Source: Chthoniobacter flavus Ellin428 (lineage in GTDB: Bacteria; Verrucomicrobiota; Verrucomicrobiia; Chthoniobacterales; Chthoniobacteraceae). Taken from it: a stretch of 64,000 nt of DNA. This document shows, one piece after another, positions 37,501-44,829 of the stretch (positions within the stretch are counted from its first letter, which is position 1; every line of letters starts with the position of its first letter). The stretch is taken from the NCBI RefSeq assembly GCF_000173075.1, contig NZ_ABVL01000003.1:62001-126000 (forward strand). Direction: 5' to 3'. The notes beneath the pieces are model-generated. The model was given only the letters and a program-made list of their open reading frames with translations, was not told the origin of the DNA and ran no database searches. The translations under genes were made by a program, and so were the position numbers.

Positions 37501-38118
37501 CAGCAGGGGCTGGAGAAGGAGGAGGACACCTATCGGTCGCGCGATTATCCGCAGCTCGAAAAGGCGACCCAGGCGTTTCTAGAAAAGTATCCGAAGAGCA
37601 AAAAGCGCGAAGCCGCGCTGCTGCTCCACGCACGGGCGACCTATCACGCTTCCGAAGAGGTCGCACTCGACAAGATGGTCACCTGGCCACGGGCGGCACG
37701 TTGGGAAGGCGGCTCGGAGCCGACCTACACACAGCAGGAGCCCTTTGATGCGAAGCGCGTGCTCGCCACGTTCGACGCTTACGACCAGGCGTTCCCGCAT
37801 GGTCGTTATGCGGCGGACATCCGCAGCTACCGCGCGGCGGTGGAATTCCGGCTGGACCATTGGAAGCCCGCGCTGGAACTCACGCTCGCGCAACTCGACG
37901 GGCACGACAATCCCGCGCTCAATCACCAGGCCGCCGATCGTCTGGGCGATATCTTCGACCAATTGGCGGACGAGAAAAGCCGTATGGACGTCCTCGCGGT
38001 GATCAAGGAAAACAAACGCGCCCGCGAGTTCCTGCTCAAATATCTAACGGAGAATTCGAGTCAGCATGCGCTGCTCTATCTCAAGAGCTGGGTGCGCCAA
38101 CAACTGGCGGGGAAGTAG
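34579..38118 (+). CDS. Giant secreted TPR-like repeat protein
   Basis: About 1179 residues from ATG 34579, which has GAGG eight bases upstream. An N-terminal hydrophobic segment (CSVVALACVALTAQTWA) indicates export. The rest is mostly helical and carries TPR/BamD-like units: RGAVEYRAHNIAQSQVFFQ-VVKDFPKSPRAEFAQ, AFAYDGGDYGEAVRCYAMQ, GVIQHRAKQPGEAVKTLE, VEFRLDHWKPALELTLAQ. Acidic linkers (DPTPRPDADKKPETDKDQPEP) separate repeat blocks. No catalytic motif is seen. It probably scaffolds a periplasmic or outer-membrane assembly with the upstream DUF3142 protein. The exact function is unknown. Confidence 0.75.
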   Translation: MTNDAHSHFAATRRLDLPRARRVFTGFGCSVVALACVALTAQTWATGDFYEQPLQTLSDYLKLDQLPAKTTEQVIDETSKAQPEVPEVNHATELLALTKKPGPEALAAVDKMILSARAHGSNDLLSLLHDVRDVFAGAADAAETQQYLEWRLEQADRFGINLQAGKPATKDADTERAEPPPLNPELVADLERHLAKASPALKPHWLYLRGAVEYRAHNIAQSQVFFQKVVKDFPKSPRAEFAQYMAVRCQLWKSRSQNYDLDATDVVPAERAKLKKLLDEYFAKFPRGRLFGDAMGWAGAFAYDGGDYGEAVRCYAMQLNLPDHPELVDPAAKMIERCLSHLASKPNDKAFAEVAKHPQAAQALVYLVVNTAESDNYNGKIDPVEEVRGWRKKVLPRLAAAISAQAASYQDAEWKPRYLAMLAYAASGAGQQDQAMKLLQSVGAAVGKSDDLLMARGVIQHRAKQPGEAVKTLETLIIQFPKSPLVKGARLRLALALTDDHRAGEAVIALHSLLPADKDPTPRPDADKKPETDKDQPEPDFEDSDSRHYQITYGIDVDQVNALIDTLLNFAPVEELAAAAQQPNLDPVRRLELTEPVAQRLLAREQFDEAKKYLTPAQFGLVAANLEKLTVAARDAKDPAAHAAACTKLGDAWAEARGKLLTYPLDTDERRKKIYIDFATDANGRRVDAAPFIGAAGNYKLDLENRDELRHAFNWWLEASDAQAGAQNAPVLWKAMKAMPLIADVSPYTYERAVARKWGDTSRKLYDRLRTECPDSVEAKRYAVWWDFVTIKNEGTTDELSHPTRGQAGVVTAGSDALLGQIDAADDSNAPEALTAQIASLESEAGAADVTKVRAKAEALRTQVRRAYSRLYDARWVNLVDDLALFLSERDPGAEVRKRYATLRFRFTNQSAIGGGGFDDDRGNNDPDKTLQNDINAALADPATKPVADYFEFLNLAVIANHFTFVKLNEKDKNQQGLEKEEDTYRSRDYPQLEKATQAFLEKYPKSKKREAALLLHARATYHASEEVALDKMVTWPRAARWEGGSEPTYTQQEPFDAKRVLATFDAYDQAFPHGRYAADIRSYRAAVEFRLDHWKPALELTLAQLDGHDNPALNHQAADRLGDIFDQLADEKSRMDVLAVIKENKRAREFLLKYLTENSSQHALLYLKSWVRQQLAGK

Positions 38119-38204
38119 TTTTAAACGCAGGGATACCGAAGAAAGAATGGGCGCGCTTGCAGAGAGCGCACGGTCCATATCGCGCGAAGCGCGCCCAAAA
38201 ACCT

Positions 38205-38500
38205 GTCATCCTTGAGCGGAGCGGGGAAGCATGGGCGGAGTCGAAGGACCTCTGATCTCCGTGGGTTTTCGTGCGGAGCTTCCCACCCTACGGCGCGTAA
38301 CCACGCGTCTCTTAGGCACACCACCGTTACCCACGGATATTGATAACACTTCTTCACCAGCCAGGTCGGGAGTATTGCGAAGTGAATAGCGAAGGCGCGT
38401 GTTTCAACTCCACCGCACGGCTCCGCGCGAAAACCCACGTAAATTGGAGGTCCTTCGACTCCGCCCATGCTTCCCCGCTTCGCTCAGGATGACGGGCTTT
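38205..38500. repeat. Long inverted-repeat element (family B), second copy
   Basis: The left arm starts TGTCATCC near 38205 and contains GAGCGGAGCGGGGAAGCATG, GGAGTCGAAGGACCT and GTGGGTTTTCG. The right arm, ending near 38500, has the same blocks inverted (CGAAAACCCACG, AGGTCCTTCGACTCCG, GCTTCCCCGCTTCGCTCAGGATGA). The centre includes ordinary-looking DNA of about 130 bases. It matches the element at 6749-7007. It sits between two converging genes, and the T-rich tract after the right arm could also help termination. The rest of the 480-base gap shows no gene. Confidence 0.85.
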
Positions 38501-38598
38501 TTTTCTAGCGCTTCGCGCTTCCGTGCCGTGCGCACACCGTGAATCAGGTTCTTCTTCCTTGGCGACGCGAAAATGGCTGCAACTAACCGGCGGCAAGG

Positions 38599-39555
38599 TC
38601 AGGTGCGAGCCCTCATAAAATCCGCGACCGCAGGCAGGTCTTTCGCTTGGTACATGGGACTTGCTGACTGGTTTCGCTGGAACAATTGGCCGTCCTTCCA
38701 GACCCACGCTTCGGGATGATACGGTCCGACTTTGGCAGGATCGCTCCACGTGTGGATGGAGAGCAGGCGTGGAGTGAGCGCGGCGGCGATGTGCATCGGG
38801 CCGCTATCGACGCTGACCACGAAGTTCGCGCGGCGGATGAGCCAGATGAGCTCGGCAAGCGTGGTGCGGTTGAGGAGGTTTTCGACATTGGCGGCGGCGG
38901 GCACGGCTTCTTCACTCCGGCCGACGAGCAGGATACGCGTAGGCGCGAGCGCCTGGCAGAAGGCCGCGACATCGGAGGGCGTGAGCGATTTGCCGGCGCC
39001 ACGGGAGAAGGGGTGCAGCAGGAGATAAGGCGGCGTTTCCTGGAAACCGACGGGAGCGGTGCCAGCAGGTAGCGGCCACTCGAGCGGTTGCGTGATGGGA
39101 ATACCAAGCGCGGAGACCAGCGCGAGATAGCGATCGACGGCGTGGGCGATGCCGGTGACATCGACCTTTTGATGGTAGAAAAGGCCTGCCCCTTCCCGGG
39201 CATCGGAGAGGCCGACGATGCGGCCACCGGGCGCGCAGCTCTGCCGGGCGATGAGGCCGCTGCGGAGCAGGCATTGGAAATCGAGGACGAGACCGGCCGG
39301 ATGACGGCGGCCGAAATCACGCGCCCATCCGGGAAAACGCAGGATTCCACGCAGACCGCGGAATTGCTGGCGCGGGAAGATCAGCGTTTCGTCGATGTCA
39401 GGGTTGCCTTCGAGGAGCGGCGCCCATTCGGGATTCACCAGCCAGCGCAGGCGAGCATTGGGCCAATGCTTTTTAATCAACGCCACCGCGGGCAGCGTGT
39501 GCACGACATCACCGAGGGAGCTCGGCTTGATGATGAGGATGTCGCGGGGCGTCAT
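38599..39555 (-). CDS. Glycosyltransferase family 9 (heptosyltransferase-like)
   Basis: About 318 residues from ATG 39555. Family features: ILIIKPSSLGDVVHTLPAV at the N-terminus, LVLDFQCLLRSGLIA, and the ADP-sugar-binding region SVDSGPMHIAAALTP near the C-terminus. GT9 enzymes add heptose or related sugars to the lipopolysaccharide inner core. PYLLLHPFSRGAGKSL is the interdomain loop. It is monocistronic; its promoter region runs into a REP-family repeat. Product specificity within GT9 is not determinable. Confidence 0.88.
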   Translation of the reverse strand: MTPRDILIIKPSSLGDVVHTLPAVALIKKHWPNARLRWLVNPEWAPLLEGNPDIDETLIFPRQQFRGLRGILRFPGWARDFGRRHPAGLVLDFQCLLRSGLIARQSCAPGGRIVGLSDAREGAGLFYHQKVDVTGIAHAVDRYLALVSALGIPITQPLEWPLPAGTAPVGFQETPPYLLLHPFSRGAGKSLTPSDVAAFCQALAPTRILLVGRSEEAVPAAANVENLLNRTTLAELIWLIRRANFVVSVDSGPMHIAAALTPRLLSIHTWSDPAKVGPYHPEAWVWKDGQLFQRNQSASPMYQAKDLPAVADFMRART

Positions 39556-39569
39556 GCGTTCCGCGACAG

Positions 39570-40013
39570 CGTTTTGGAGTGCGGCAGTCCCCTGCCGCTT
39601 TGGGTATCGGCACTCGAAAGGCGGCGCGGGCCTCCAAGCATTACCCACATCTTCCACGACCGCGACGAAGTCGCCGCGGTGCAGAGGCAGGCTGTCCCGG
39701 AGGGACAAAGGAATTTAGCCGGGGGTACAGCGAGCTTGCGAGCGACACCCCCGGAACACGCCCCCCACCCGCATGCGCCCCGGAGGCGGCGCGGGAATCC
39801 TTCGCCCGCGAGAGATTCCTCCGCCCCATCAGGGCGGTCCCTTGGAGGAACGCAGTTCCGGTGGCTGCGCCTGTTCGCCTGAAGCTCACCGGCTTGCACA
39901 CCGGCTAAATTCCATTGTCCCTTCGGGACAGACTGCCGCTTCGCCAGACCAGACTCGATGCACCAACCGAGATAGGGGTGATGCTTAAAAGGGACAGCTG
40001 CACTCCAGGAACG
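39570..40013. repeat. Nested inverted repeats including an empty family A REP element
   Basis: The inner element is 39692-39931: CTGTCCCGGAGGGACAAAG-GAATTTAGCC at the left and its inverted counterpart CCGGCTAAATTCCATTG-TCCCTTCGGGACAG at the right. This is surrounded by another inverted pair: GGAGTGCGGCAGTCCCC near 39575 and GGGACAGCTGCACTCC at 39991-40007. It fills the 525-base space between two minus-strand genes. No coding frame is convincing. Confidence 0.8.
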
Positions 40014-40080
40014 CAAGCGTCCGCGGCGCGGCCGTTCGCTCTGCGCAGGATTACAGCTCTTCAGCACGCGCATGCGCGCG

Positions 40081-40803
40081 CTATTTCCCGAGCGCGAGGC
40101 GGTCGGCGAGGCGCTGGGGCAGGCCGGCGGCGACGATCTTGTCTTGCGCGGTCCAGATGTCGTACTCGAGCCGGCGCAGTTCGATCTGCTGTTTGCCCGG
40201 CGTGTAGAGGACATAAGCCGCGTGCCAGTCGCCATCGCGGGGCTGACCCACGCTGCCGCAATTGATGAAATACTTTTTCCCCGGCTCAATGGTGAGCTTG
40301 TCGAGGAACTGGCTCTTCACCGACCCGTCACGGATGTAAGCGCGCGGCGCGTGGGTGTGACCGTAGAAACACACCTGCGTGTGCTGGTAATTGAAACTCG
40401 CCGCAGCATCGAGCTGATTGAAGACGTAGCCCCACTTGTGCGGGGTATCGAGCGTGGCGTGGACGATCGTGAAATCGCGCACCTGCCGCACCATCTTCAA
40501 GTCGCGGAGCCACTGTTTATCGGCATCCGTGAGCTGACGCCGGGTCCAGTTGATGGCTTCCTCGGCGAGCGGGTTGAAACCCTCGAGCTCCTCCGAGATG
40601 GAAGCCTGTTCATCGTGATTGCCCTTCACCACGGGGCACTCGAGATTGCGAACGATCTCGAGGCACTCGTGAGGATTGGCGTTGTAGCCGACGACATCAC
40701 CAAGGCACACGTAGTGTGTCACCTCGTGCTTCAGGGCGTCCGCGAGGACGGCCTGGAGGGCCTCGAGGTTGGCGTGAATGTCTCCAAAAATTGCAAAGCG
40801 CAT
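40081..40803 (-). CDS. Calcineurin-like metallophosphoesterase
   Basis: About 240 residues from ATG 40803. All metal-binding blocks are present: MRFAIFGDIHAN, YVCLGDVVGY, VVKGNHDE, IVHATLD, FYGHTHAP, and FINCGSVGQPRDG. The arrangement resembles small bacterial phosphodiesterases (YfcE/MJ0936-like) rather than ApaH. The substrate is unknown. It begins one base after the preceding gene's stop and is the last gene of an ABC-2 transporter operon. Confidence 0.88.
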   Translation of the reverse strand: MRFAIFGDIHANLEALQAVLADALKHEVTHYVCLGDVVGYNANPHECLEIVRNLECPVVKGNHDEQASISEELEGFNPLAEEAINWTRRQLTDADKQWLRDLKMVRQVRDFTIVHATLDTPHKWGYVFNQLDAAASFNYQHTQVCFYGHTHAPRAYIRDGSVKSQFLDKLTIEPGKKYFINCGSVGQPRDGDWHAAYVLYTPGKQQIELRRLEYDIWTAQDKIVAAGLPQRLADRLALGK

Positions 40804-40804
40804 G

Positions 40805-41575
40805 TCAGGGGTTGGGAGCCGGAGGAATATAAATCTTCTGGTCCGCAGGAACATTCAATTTTTCCTGCAAGATGCCGAGCCATTTTAGCAAAGTCGGTAA
40901 ACGTTCATTTTCGCCTTCTTTGTAGAGCTTAAGTAATGCCTCGTAGGCTTCGCGCTCGTGACCGGGGCATTGGGCCAGTTCGTAATACTGAAAACGGTGG
41001 TAAAAGACCGGGGCATTTTTGAAGGCGGCGGTCCTGGCGTAATACTCCGCCGCCTTGCAGTGGTCCTTGAACTTCATCTCGTAGAGCAGCGCCAGGTCGG
41101 CGTAGAGATTGTAGACGTCCGGGTTGTTTTCGATCCCGTGCAGGAGGTAATCTTCTCCAAGCTTGAAGTATTCATGCTGGGCCTTCAGGCGCAGGGCCTC
41201 CCGGGGCTGTTTCGGGTCCTCAAAGGCGGCGACACTGGCATTGAAGCCCATATGCCAGGCGGCCTGGCTCCAAAAGAGCACGCAACGCGGCTGGAGGGAG
41301 GTCACGGCATCGAAATCGACCTTCATGGCCCCCCATTCCGTCCGTTCCCAGAGCACATGGGCGTGAATCCAGAGGACATCCGCCACAAAGGCGCGGAACC
41401 CGCTGAGAGCCGCCAGGAAGCCCATTTGCCCGATCTTTTCCCGCAACGAAAGATCCAGCTTGGCCCCGTGGAAATAGGCGGCCTTGTGCTCCTTTTCGAG
41501 CTCCGCCTCAAAGGGCATCCGCACTGCCCCAAAAACGAGCAGCACCAGAATGGCGATGACCATCCGCCGTGTCAT
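40805..41575 (-). CDS. Membrane-anchored TPR-like protein of unknown function
   Basis: 256 residues with one N-terminal helix (RRMVIAILVLLVFGAV). The remainder has helical-repeat character: RAFVADVLWIHAHVLWERTEWG, LQPRCVLFWSQAAWHMGFN, KLGEDYLLHGIENNPDVYNLYADLALLYE, YYARTAAFKNAP. It resembles conserved proteins seen next to ABC-2 transporter genes, but no named family is recognised with certainty. Its start overlaps the permease stop by four bases, and the phosphoesterase follows directly, so all are one transcript. It may act as an extracytoplasmic partner of the transporter. Confidence 0.65.
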   Translation of the reverse strand: MTRRMVIAILVLLVFGAVRMPFEAELEKEHKAAYFHGAKLDLSLREKIGQMGFLAALSGFRAFVADVLWIHAHVLWERTEWGAMKVDFDAVTSLQPRCVLFWSQAAWHMGFNASVAAFEDPKQPREALRLKAQHEYFKLGEDYLLHGIENNPDVYNLYADLALLYEMKFKDHCKAAEYYARTAAFKNAPVFYHRFQYYELAQCPGHEREAYEALLKLYKEGENERLPTLLKWLGILQEKLNVPADQKIYIPPAPNP

Positions 41576-42465
41576 AGTTCTTTGGCGGAAAAGACGAAGT
41601 AGCCGACGAGGAAATAGATGCCGATATAGGTGAGCCCGAGGGACGCCGTCTTGACGAAGAGCACCGTCGAGATCGCATTGCCGACCACAATGTCGTCGAC
41701 CAGCGTCAGCGAATTCAGGTCGGGAATCAGCAGCGCGACGATGGCCAGGAAGGCCTTGGTCAGCGCCGTGGTCGTTTGCGAAGCCAGGTACGCCTCCCGC
41801 GCGATCGCCTGGATGTGGCCGATGAGATAGACGATCACCGACATGATAATGGTGAAGATCGACGACGAGGCGAAGGTCGAGAGCAACAGGGTGAGCGCGG
41901 CGCAGAGCGCAGACTTCAGGTAAATGATGACGATGCCCGGCAGCAGGTTCTTGTTGAAGGTCGCGGCGCGGATGTCGGCCAATTGCTCCTGGAGCGCCTG
42001 CGCCGGCACGAGGCGCGCGGCGTTGGCCAGGGCATCCTGCTGGCGGGCGTAAAGGATGACGAGGAACACCCCGGTCATCAGTGAAATGGCGACGAAGAGC
42101 AGCAGGAGCACCCCGAGGAATTTCCCCAGTAGGTATTCAAACCGCGGGACCGGCTTGGCGAGGATGGTGTAGAGGGTACGGTCCTCGATGTCTTTCGGCA
42201 AAAGCATAGCCGTGGCCAGCACGCCGAGCAGCCAGGTGAAGATCGACATCGCACCAAGCGACACGTCCTTCAGCACCTGGAATTGCTCCTGGAAGGTGAA
42301 CTTCGAGGTGAAAAACGAGCTGCCGATGATGAGCAGCGCAAAAAGCAGGAGGAAATAGAAGACCTTCAGCCGGACGAGCTCGAGCAGGGTGTTCGAGGCG
42401 ATGGCGGTGACCCGCGCCGGGGAGAAAATCTTGTGCTTCGTAGCGATGGGAGCGGCGGCAGTCAT
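41572..42465 (-). CDS. ABC-2 type transporter permease
   Basis: 297 residues with about six membrane helices (VFYFLLLFALLIIGSSFF; GAMSIFTWLLGVLATAMLL; GVLLLLFVAISLMTGVFLVI; SALCAALTLLLSTFASSS; FTIIMSVIVYLIGHI; LGLTYIGIYFLVGYFVF). PKDIEDRTLYTILAKPVPRFEYLLGKFLGV is the typical cytoplasmic loop of ABC-2 permeases. The N-terminal ITAIASNTLLELVRLKVF-type coupling segment is also present. Overlaps both neighbours by four bases. Pairs with the ATPase upstream; the substrate is unknown. Confidence 0.88.
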   Translation of the reverse strand: MTAAAPIATKHKIFSPARVTAIASNTLLELVRLKVFYFLLLFALLIIGSSFFTSKFTFQEQFQVLKDVSLGAMSIFTWLLGVLATAMLLPKDIEDRTLYTILAKPVPRFEYLLGKFLGVLLLLFVAISLMTGVFLVILYARQQDALANAARLVPAQALQEQLADIRAATFNKNLLPGIVIIYLKSALCAALTLLLSTFASSSIFTIIMSVIVYLIGHIQAIAREAYLASQTTTALTKAFLAIVALLIPDLNSLTLVDDIVVGNAISTVLFVKTASLGLTYIGIYFLVGYFVFSAKEL

Positions 42466-43313
42466 GATTGCTTGGGACCGGTAACGTCCAAAAAGTAGCG
42501 CTCCAGCGTCTTCTGCGGCCGGTGTTCGGCGACGAGGCGGCCGGAGGATTTGCCGATCATCTCGCGAATCTGCGCGAGCAATTCCGGCGGGGCATTTTCA
42601 AGGATGATCTCGGTCTGGTTTTCGATGGAAATGAGGTCGCCGAGGACGCCTTCGCGGATGAGCACCCCGTGATCGAGGATGCCCACGCGATCGCAAATTT
42701 CCTGCACCTGCTCGAGCAAGTGCGAGCAAAGCAGCACGGTGATGCCGCGCTGCTTGAAATCGAGAATCAGGTCACGGATTTCGCGCGAACCCGCCGGGTC
42801 GACGCCGGCCGTTGGCTCATCGAGCACCAGCAGGCGCGGCTCCTGAATCATCGCTTGGGCGAGGCCGATGCGCTGGAGCATGCCTTTCGAATACCCACCC
42901 AGGCGGCGATCGGCGGCGTTTTCCAGGCCGACCAGCTTCAGCAGTTCCTTCGAGCGGTCCCGGATCTTCGCCCGGCTCAGGCCGCAGAGCTTGCCGTAAA
43001 AGTCGAGGGTCTCCGCTCCGGTGAGGTATTTATAGAAATAGGGGTTCTCGGGCAGAAAGCCCACGTCCTCACGGCTTTCCACCGTGTTGGAGTCGCGACC
43101 GAAGATCTCGGTCCTGCCGGAAGTCGGCGTGACCAGGCCGAGGACAATCTTCATGGTGGTCGACTTGCCGGAGCCATTCGGCCCGAGCAGTCCATAAACC
43201 TGGCCGGCTTCCACAGTAAGACTGAGGTCCTGCACAGCCGTCACCTTCTCCCGCTTGAATGGGATTGGGTAAACCTTCGTAAGATTCTGAATCGAAATCG
43301 CGGGGGTGGACAT
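42462..43313 (-). CDS. ABC transporter ATP-binding protein
   Basis: 283 residues. Walker A is GLLGPNGSGKST, the Q-loop is GFLPENPYFY, the signature is YSKGMLQRIG (SGG variant), Walker B is LLVLDEPTAGVDP and the H-loop is LLCSHLLEQVQ. The NosF/CcmA-like ABC-2 exporter subgroup fits best. First gene of the operon ATPase-permease-TPR-like-phosphoesterase. Export of a lipid, glycan or antibiotic-like compound is possible. Confidence 0.92.
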   Translation of the reverse strand: MSTPAISIQNLTKVYPIPFKREKVTAVQDLSLTVEAGQVYGLLGPNGSGKSTTMKIVLGLVTPTSGRTEIFGRDSNTVESREDVGFLPENPYFYKYLTGAETLDFYGKLCGLSRAKIRDRSKELLKLVGLENAADRRLGGYSKGMLQRIGLAQAMIQEPRLLVLDEPTAGVDPAGSREIRDLILDFKQRGITVLLCSHLLEQVQEICDRVGILDHGVLIREGVLGDLISIENQTEIILENAPPELLAQIREMIGKSSGRLVAEHRPQKTLERYFLDVTGPKQS

Positions 43314-43380
43314 CCTTGACTCTGAGAACTATGCGCCGTGTGCCCTGTACCGCAAGCCTGCGGGTATGGGGGAGTGAAAT

Positions 43381-43653
43381 TCAGTGCACAATATCAAACC
43401 CCTTCGCGCCCACCAGCGGGGGGATGGGGATGGCGGTAACGCCCTTGATGTGGCTCTTCAATTCGCTCTCGGCGATGGCCTCGAGGAAGCCTTCGACCTC
43501 GTCGTTGTCACCGCTGCACTGCAGCTCCACCCGGCCATCGGACAGGTTGCGCACCCAGCCGACCACGTCGTAACCGCGGGCCATTTGTTTGCAGGTGAAG
43601 CGGAAGCCGACGCCCTGCACGCGCCCTTCGTAAAATACCTGGCGAGCGATCAT
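43381..43653 (-). CDS. acyP: Acylphosphatase
   Basis: 90 residues, the family's usual length. The signature GRVQGVGFRFTCKQMA contains the phosphate-binding loop and catalytic Arg. GWVRNLSDGRVELQCSGD contains the catalytic Asn. It hydrolyses acyl phosphates. ATG 43653 (MIARQVFYEG) is the natural start. It follows the GalT-like gene by about 30 bases on the same strand. Confidence 0.92.
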   Translation of the reverse strand: MIARQVFYEGRVQGVGFRFTCKQMARGYDVVGWVRNLSDGRVELQCSGDNDEVEGFLEAIAESELKSHIKGVTAIPIPPLVGAKGFDIVH

Positions 43654-43684
43654 AAAAGAGGGGTTGGCCGCAAAATCGCGGCCA

Positions 43685-44686
43685 TCATTCAGACACTTCG
43701 ATGGAGCGAAGGTGGGCGGCCGCCACTTCCGGCCACACGCTATTGACCCAGCAGCCGGTGGCCATCTCCACACCATTGCGGAAGAACTGGCGCGGCAGGA
43801 TCTCGATGTGCCAGCGGAAATCGCGCTCCAGCGTCGTCCAGTGGTCGCCCCGCGTCGAACGGGTGGGCGCGGTGAAAAGCATGAGATTGTAAGGCGGATG
43901 ATCGAGAGCGCGGTTGAGCTTGCGCAACGCCGTCTTGAGCACGTCGGCGAGCTGCGTGGTCTCCTGCGCGCTCAAGCCATGGAAGTCAGGGCATTGGCGC
44001 TTGGGATAGACGGTCAGCTCAAAGGGCGCCCGCGAGGCGTAGGGGCAGAAGACGGAGAAGCCGTTGTTTTCGTAAACCAGGCGTGTGCCGCTGCGGACCT
44101 CTTCGCACAGGATGTCCTCGAAGATGGAACGCTTGCGCGTTTCGTAGAAGGCGCGGGCGGTTTCCAGCTTGCGCGCGAGCAGCGGGCTGATCGTGGCCAT
44201 GGCGAGGAGCTGGCTCACGCTGTGCCGCACGCGGCTGCCGGCGGGGATGCCCACATCCTTCACGATGGCGAAGGAACGCATCCGCGAATCCTTCATGAGA
44301 TCGAGCATGCGCGTTTTCCACGCGGAGATGATCTGCTCGATCTGGCTCAGCGGCAGGTCTTCGAAAGGTTTGTCGCCCGAATCCTCGATGATGACCTCAT
44401 GCGCGCCCACGCCATCCATATGGTCGTAAAAGCCATCCGCGCGGCGGGCCGAGTCGCCTTCCACGCGCAGCAGCGGCGCGCGATTCGGCACCACGCGCAC
44501 GTGCCAGTCGGATTGCGGCGTGGCGAGCAAGGAATGTCCCGCGAGCGACTCCGAGCCCGCGACGAAAGGGCTCTGCCGTGCGGGTTCGTCCTGCACCGAA
44601 CCGAACGCCGGCGGAATTGGCCGGGCGGCGGAAAAGATCGTCCACGCTTGAGTCAGCGGGTCGAGGCGCATTTCGGTTTTGTCCAT
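43685..44686 (-). CDS. GalT-like nucleotidyltransferase with degenerate active site
   Basis: About 333 residues from ATG 44686 (MDKTEMRLDPLT). The GalT fold is recognisable: DPLTQAWTIFSAARP, VRVVPNRAPLL, HEVIIEDSGD, RWHIEILPRQF. Key positions differ from active galactose-1-phosphate uridylyltransferases or ADP-glucose phosphorylases. The zinc motif CPFC reads SPFV, the nucleophile motif HxHxQ reads HSVSQ (Val for the second His), and HWH reads RWH. The frame is intact, so these are real substitutions. It may bind nucleotide sugars without the usual ping-pong chemistry. It is not safe to call it galT. Confidence 0.75.
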   Translation of the reverse strand: MDKTEMRLDPLTQAWTIFSAARPIPPAFGSVQDEPARQSPFVAGSESLAGHSLLATPQSDWHVRVVPNRAPLLRVEGDSARRADGFYDHMDGVGAHEVIIEDSGDKPFEDLPLSQIEQIISAWKTRMLDLMKDSRMRSFAIVKDVGIPAGSRVRHSVSQLLAMATISPLLARKLETARAFYETRKRSIFEDILCEEVRSGTRLVYENNGFSVFCPYASRAPFELTVYPKRQCPDFHGLSAQETTQLADVLKTALRKLNRALDHPPYNLMLFTAPTRSTRGDHWTTLERDFRWHIEILPRQFFRNGVEMATGCWVNSVWPEVAAAHLRSIEVSE

Positions 44687-44773
44687 TTCGTGAGTGGGAA
44701 AAAGGTGTGCGAGCACCTTTCCGGGAATCGCCGCGCGGCGCAAGATTTTCGGCGCGGGCGGTGGCCGTCCTAT

Positions 44774-44818
44774 CCAGGATAGGAGATATAGGAGATATAG
44801 GAGGAATAGGAAGTAGGG
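44774..44818. repeat. Short low-complexity GATATAGGA repeat
   Basis: Between the zincin stop and the GalT-like start the sequence repeats ATAGGAGAT-type units (AGGATAGGAGATATAGGAG ATATAGGAGGAATAGGAAG). It lies in a 143-base intergenic spacer. It may be a hypervariable simple repeat. Confidence 0.6.
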
Positions 44819-44829
44819 AAGTTCCGCGC

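Noticed and set aside
43685-44686. Calling this gene galT
   Set aside because: The nucleophile His and zinc cysteines are missing, so canonical activity cannot be assumed.
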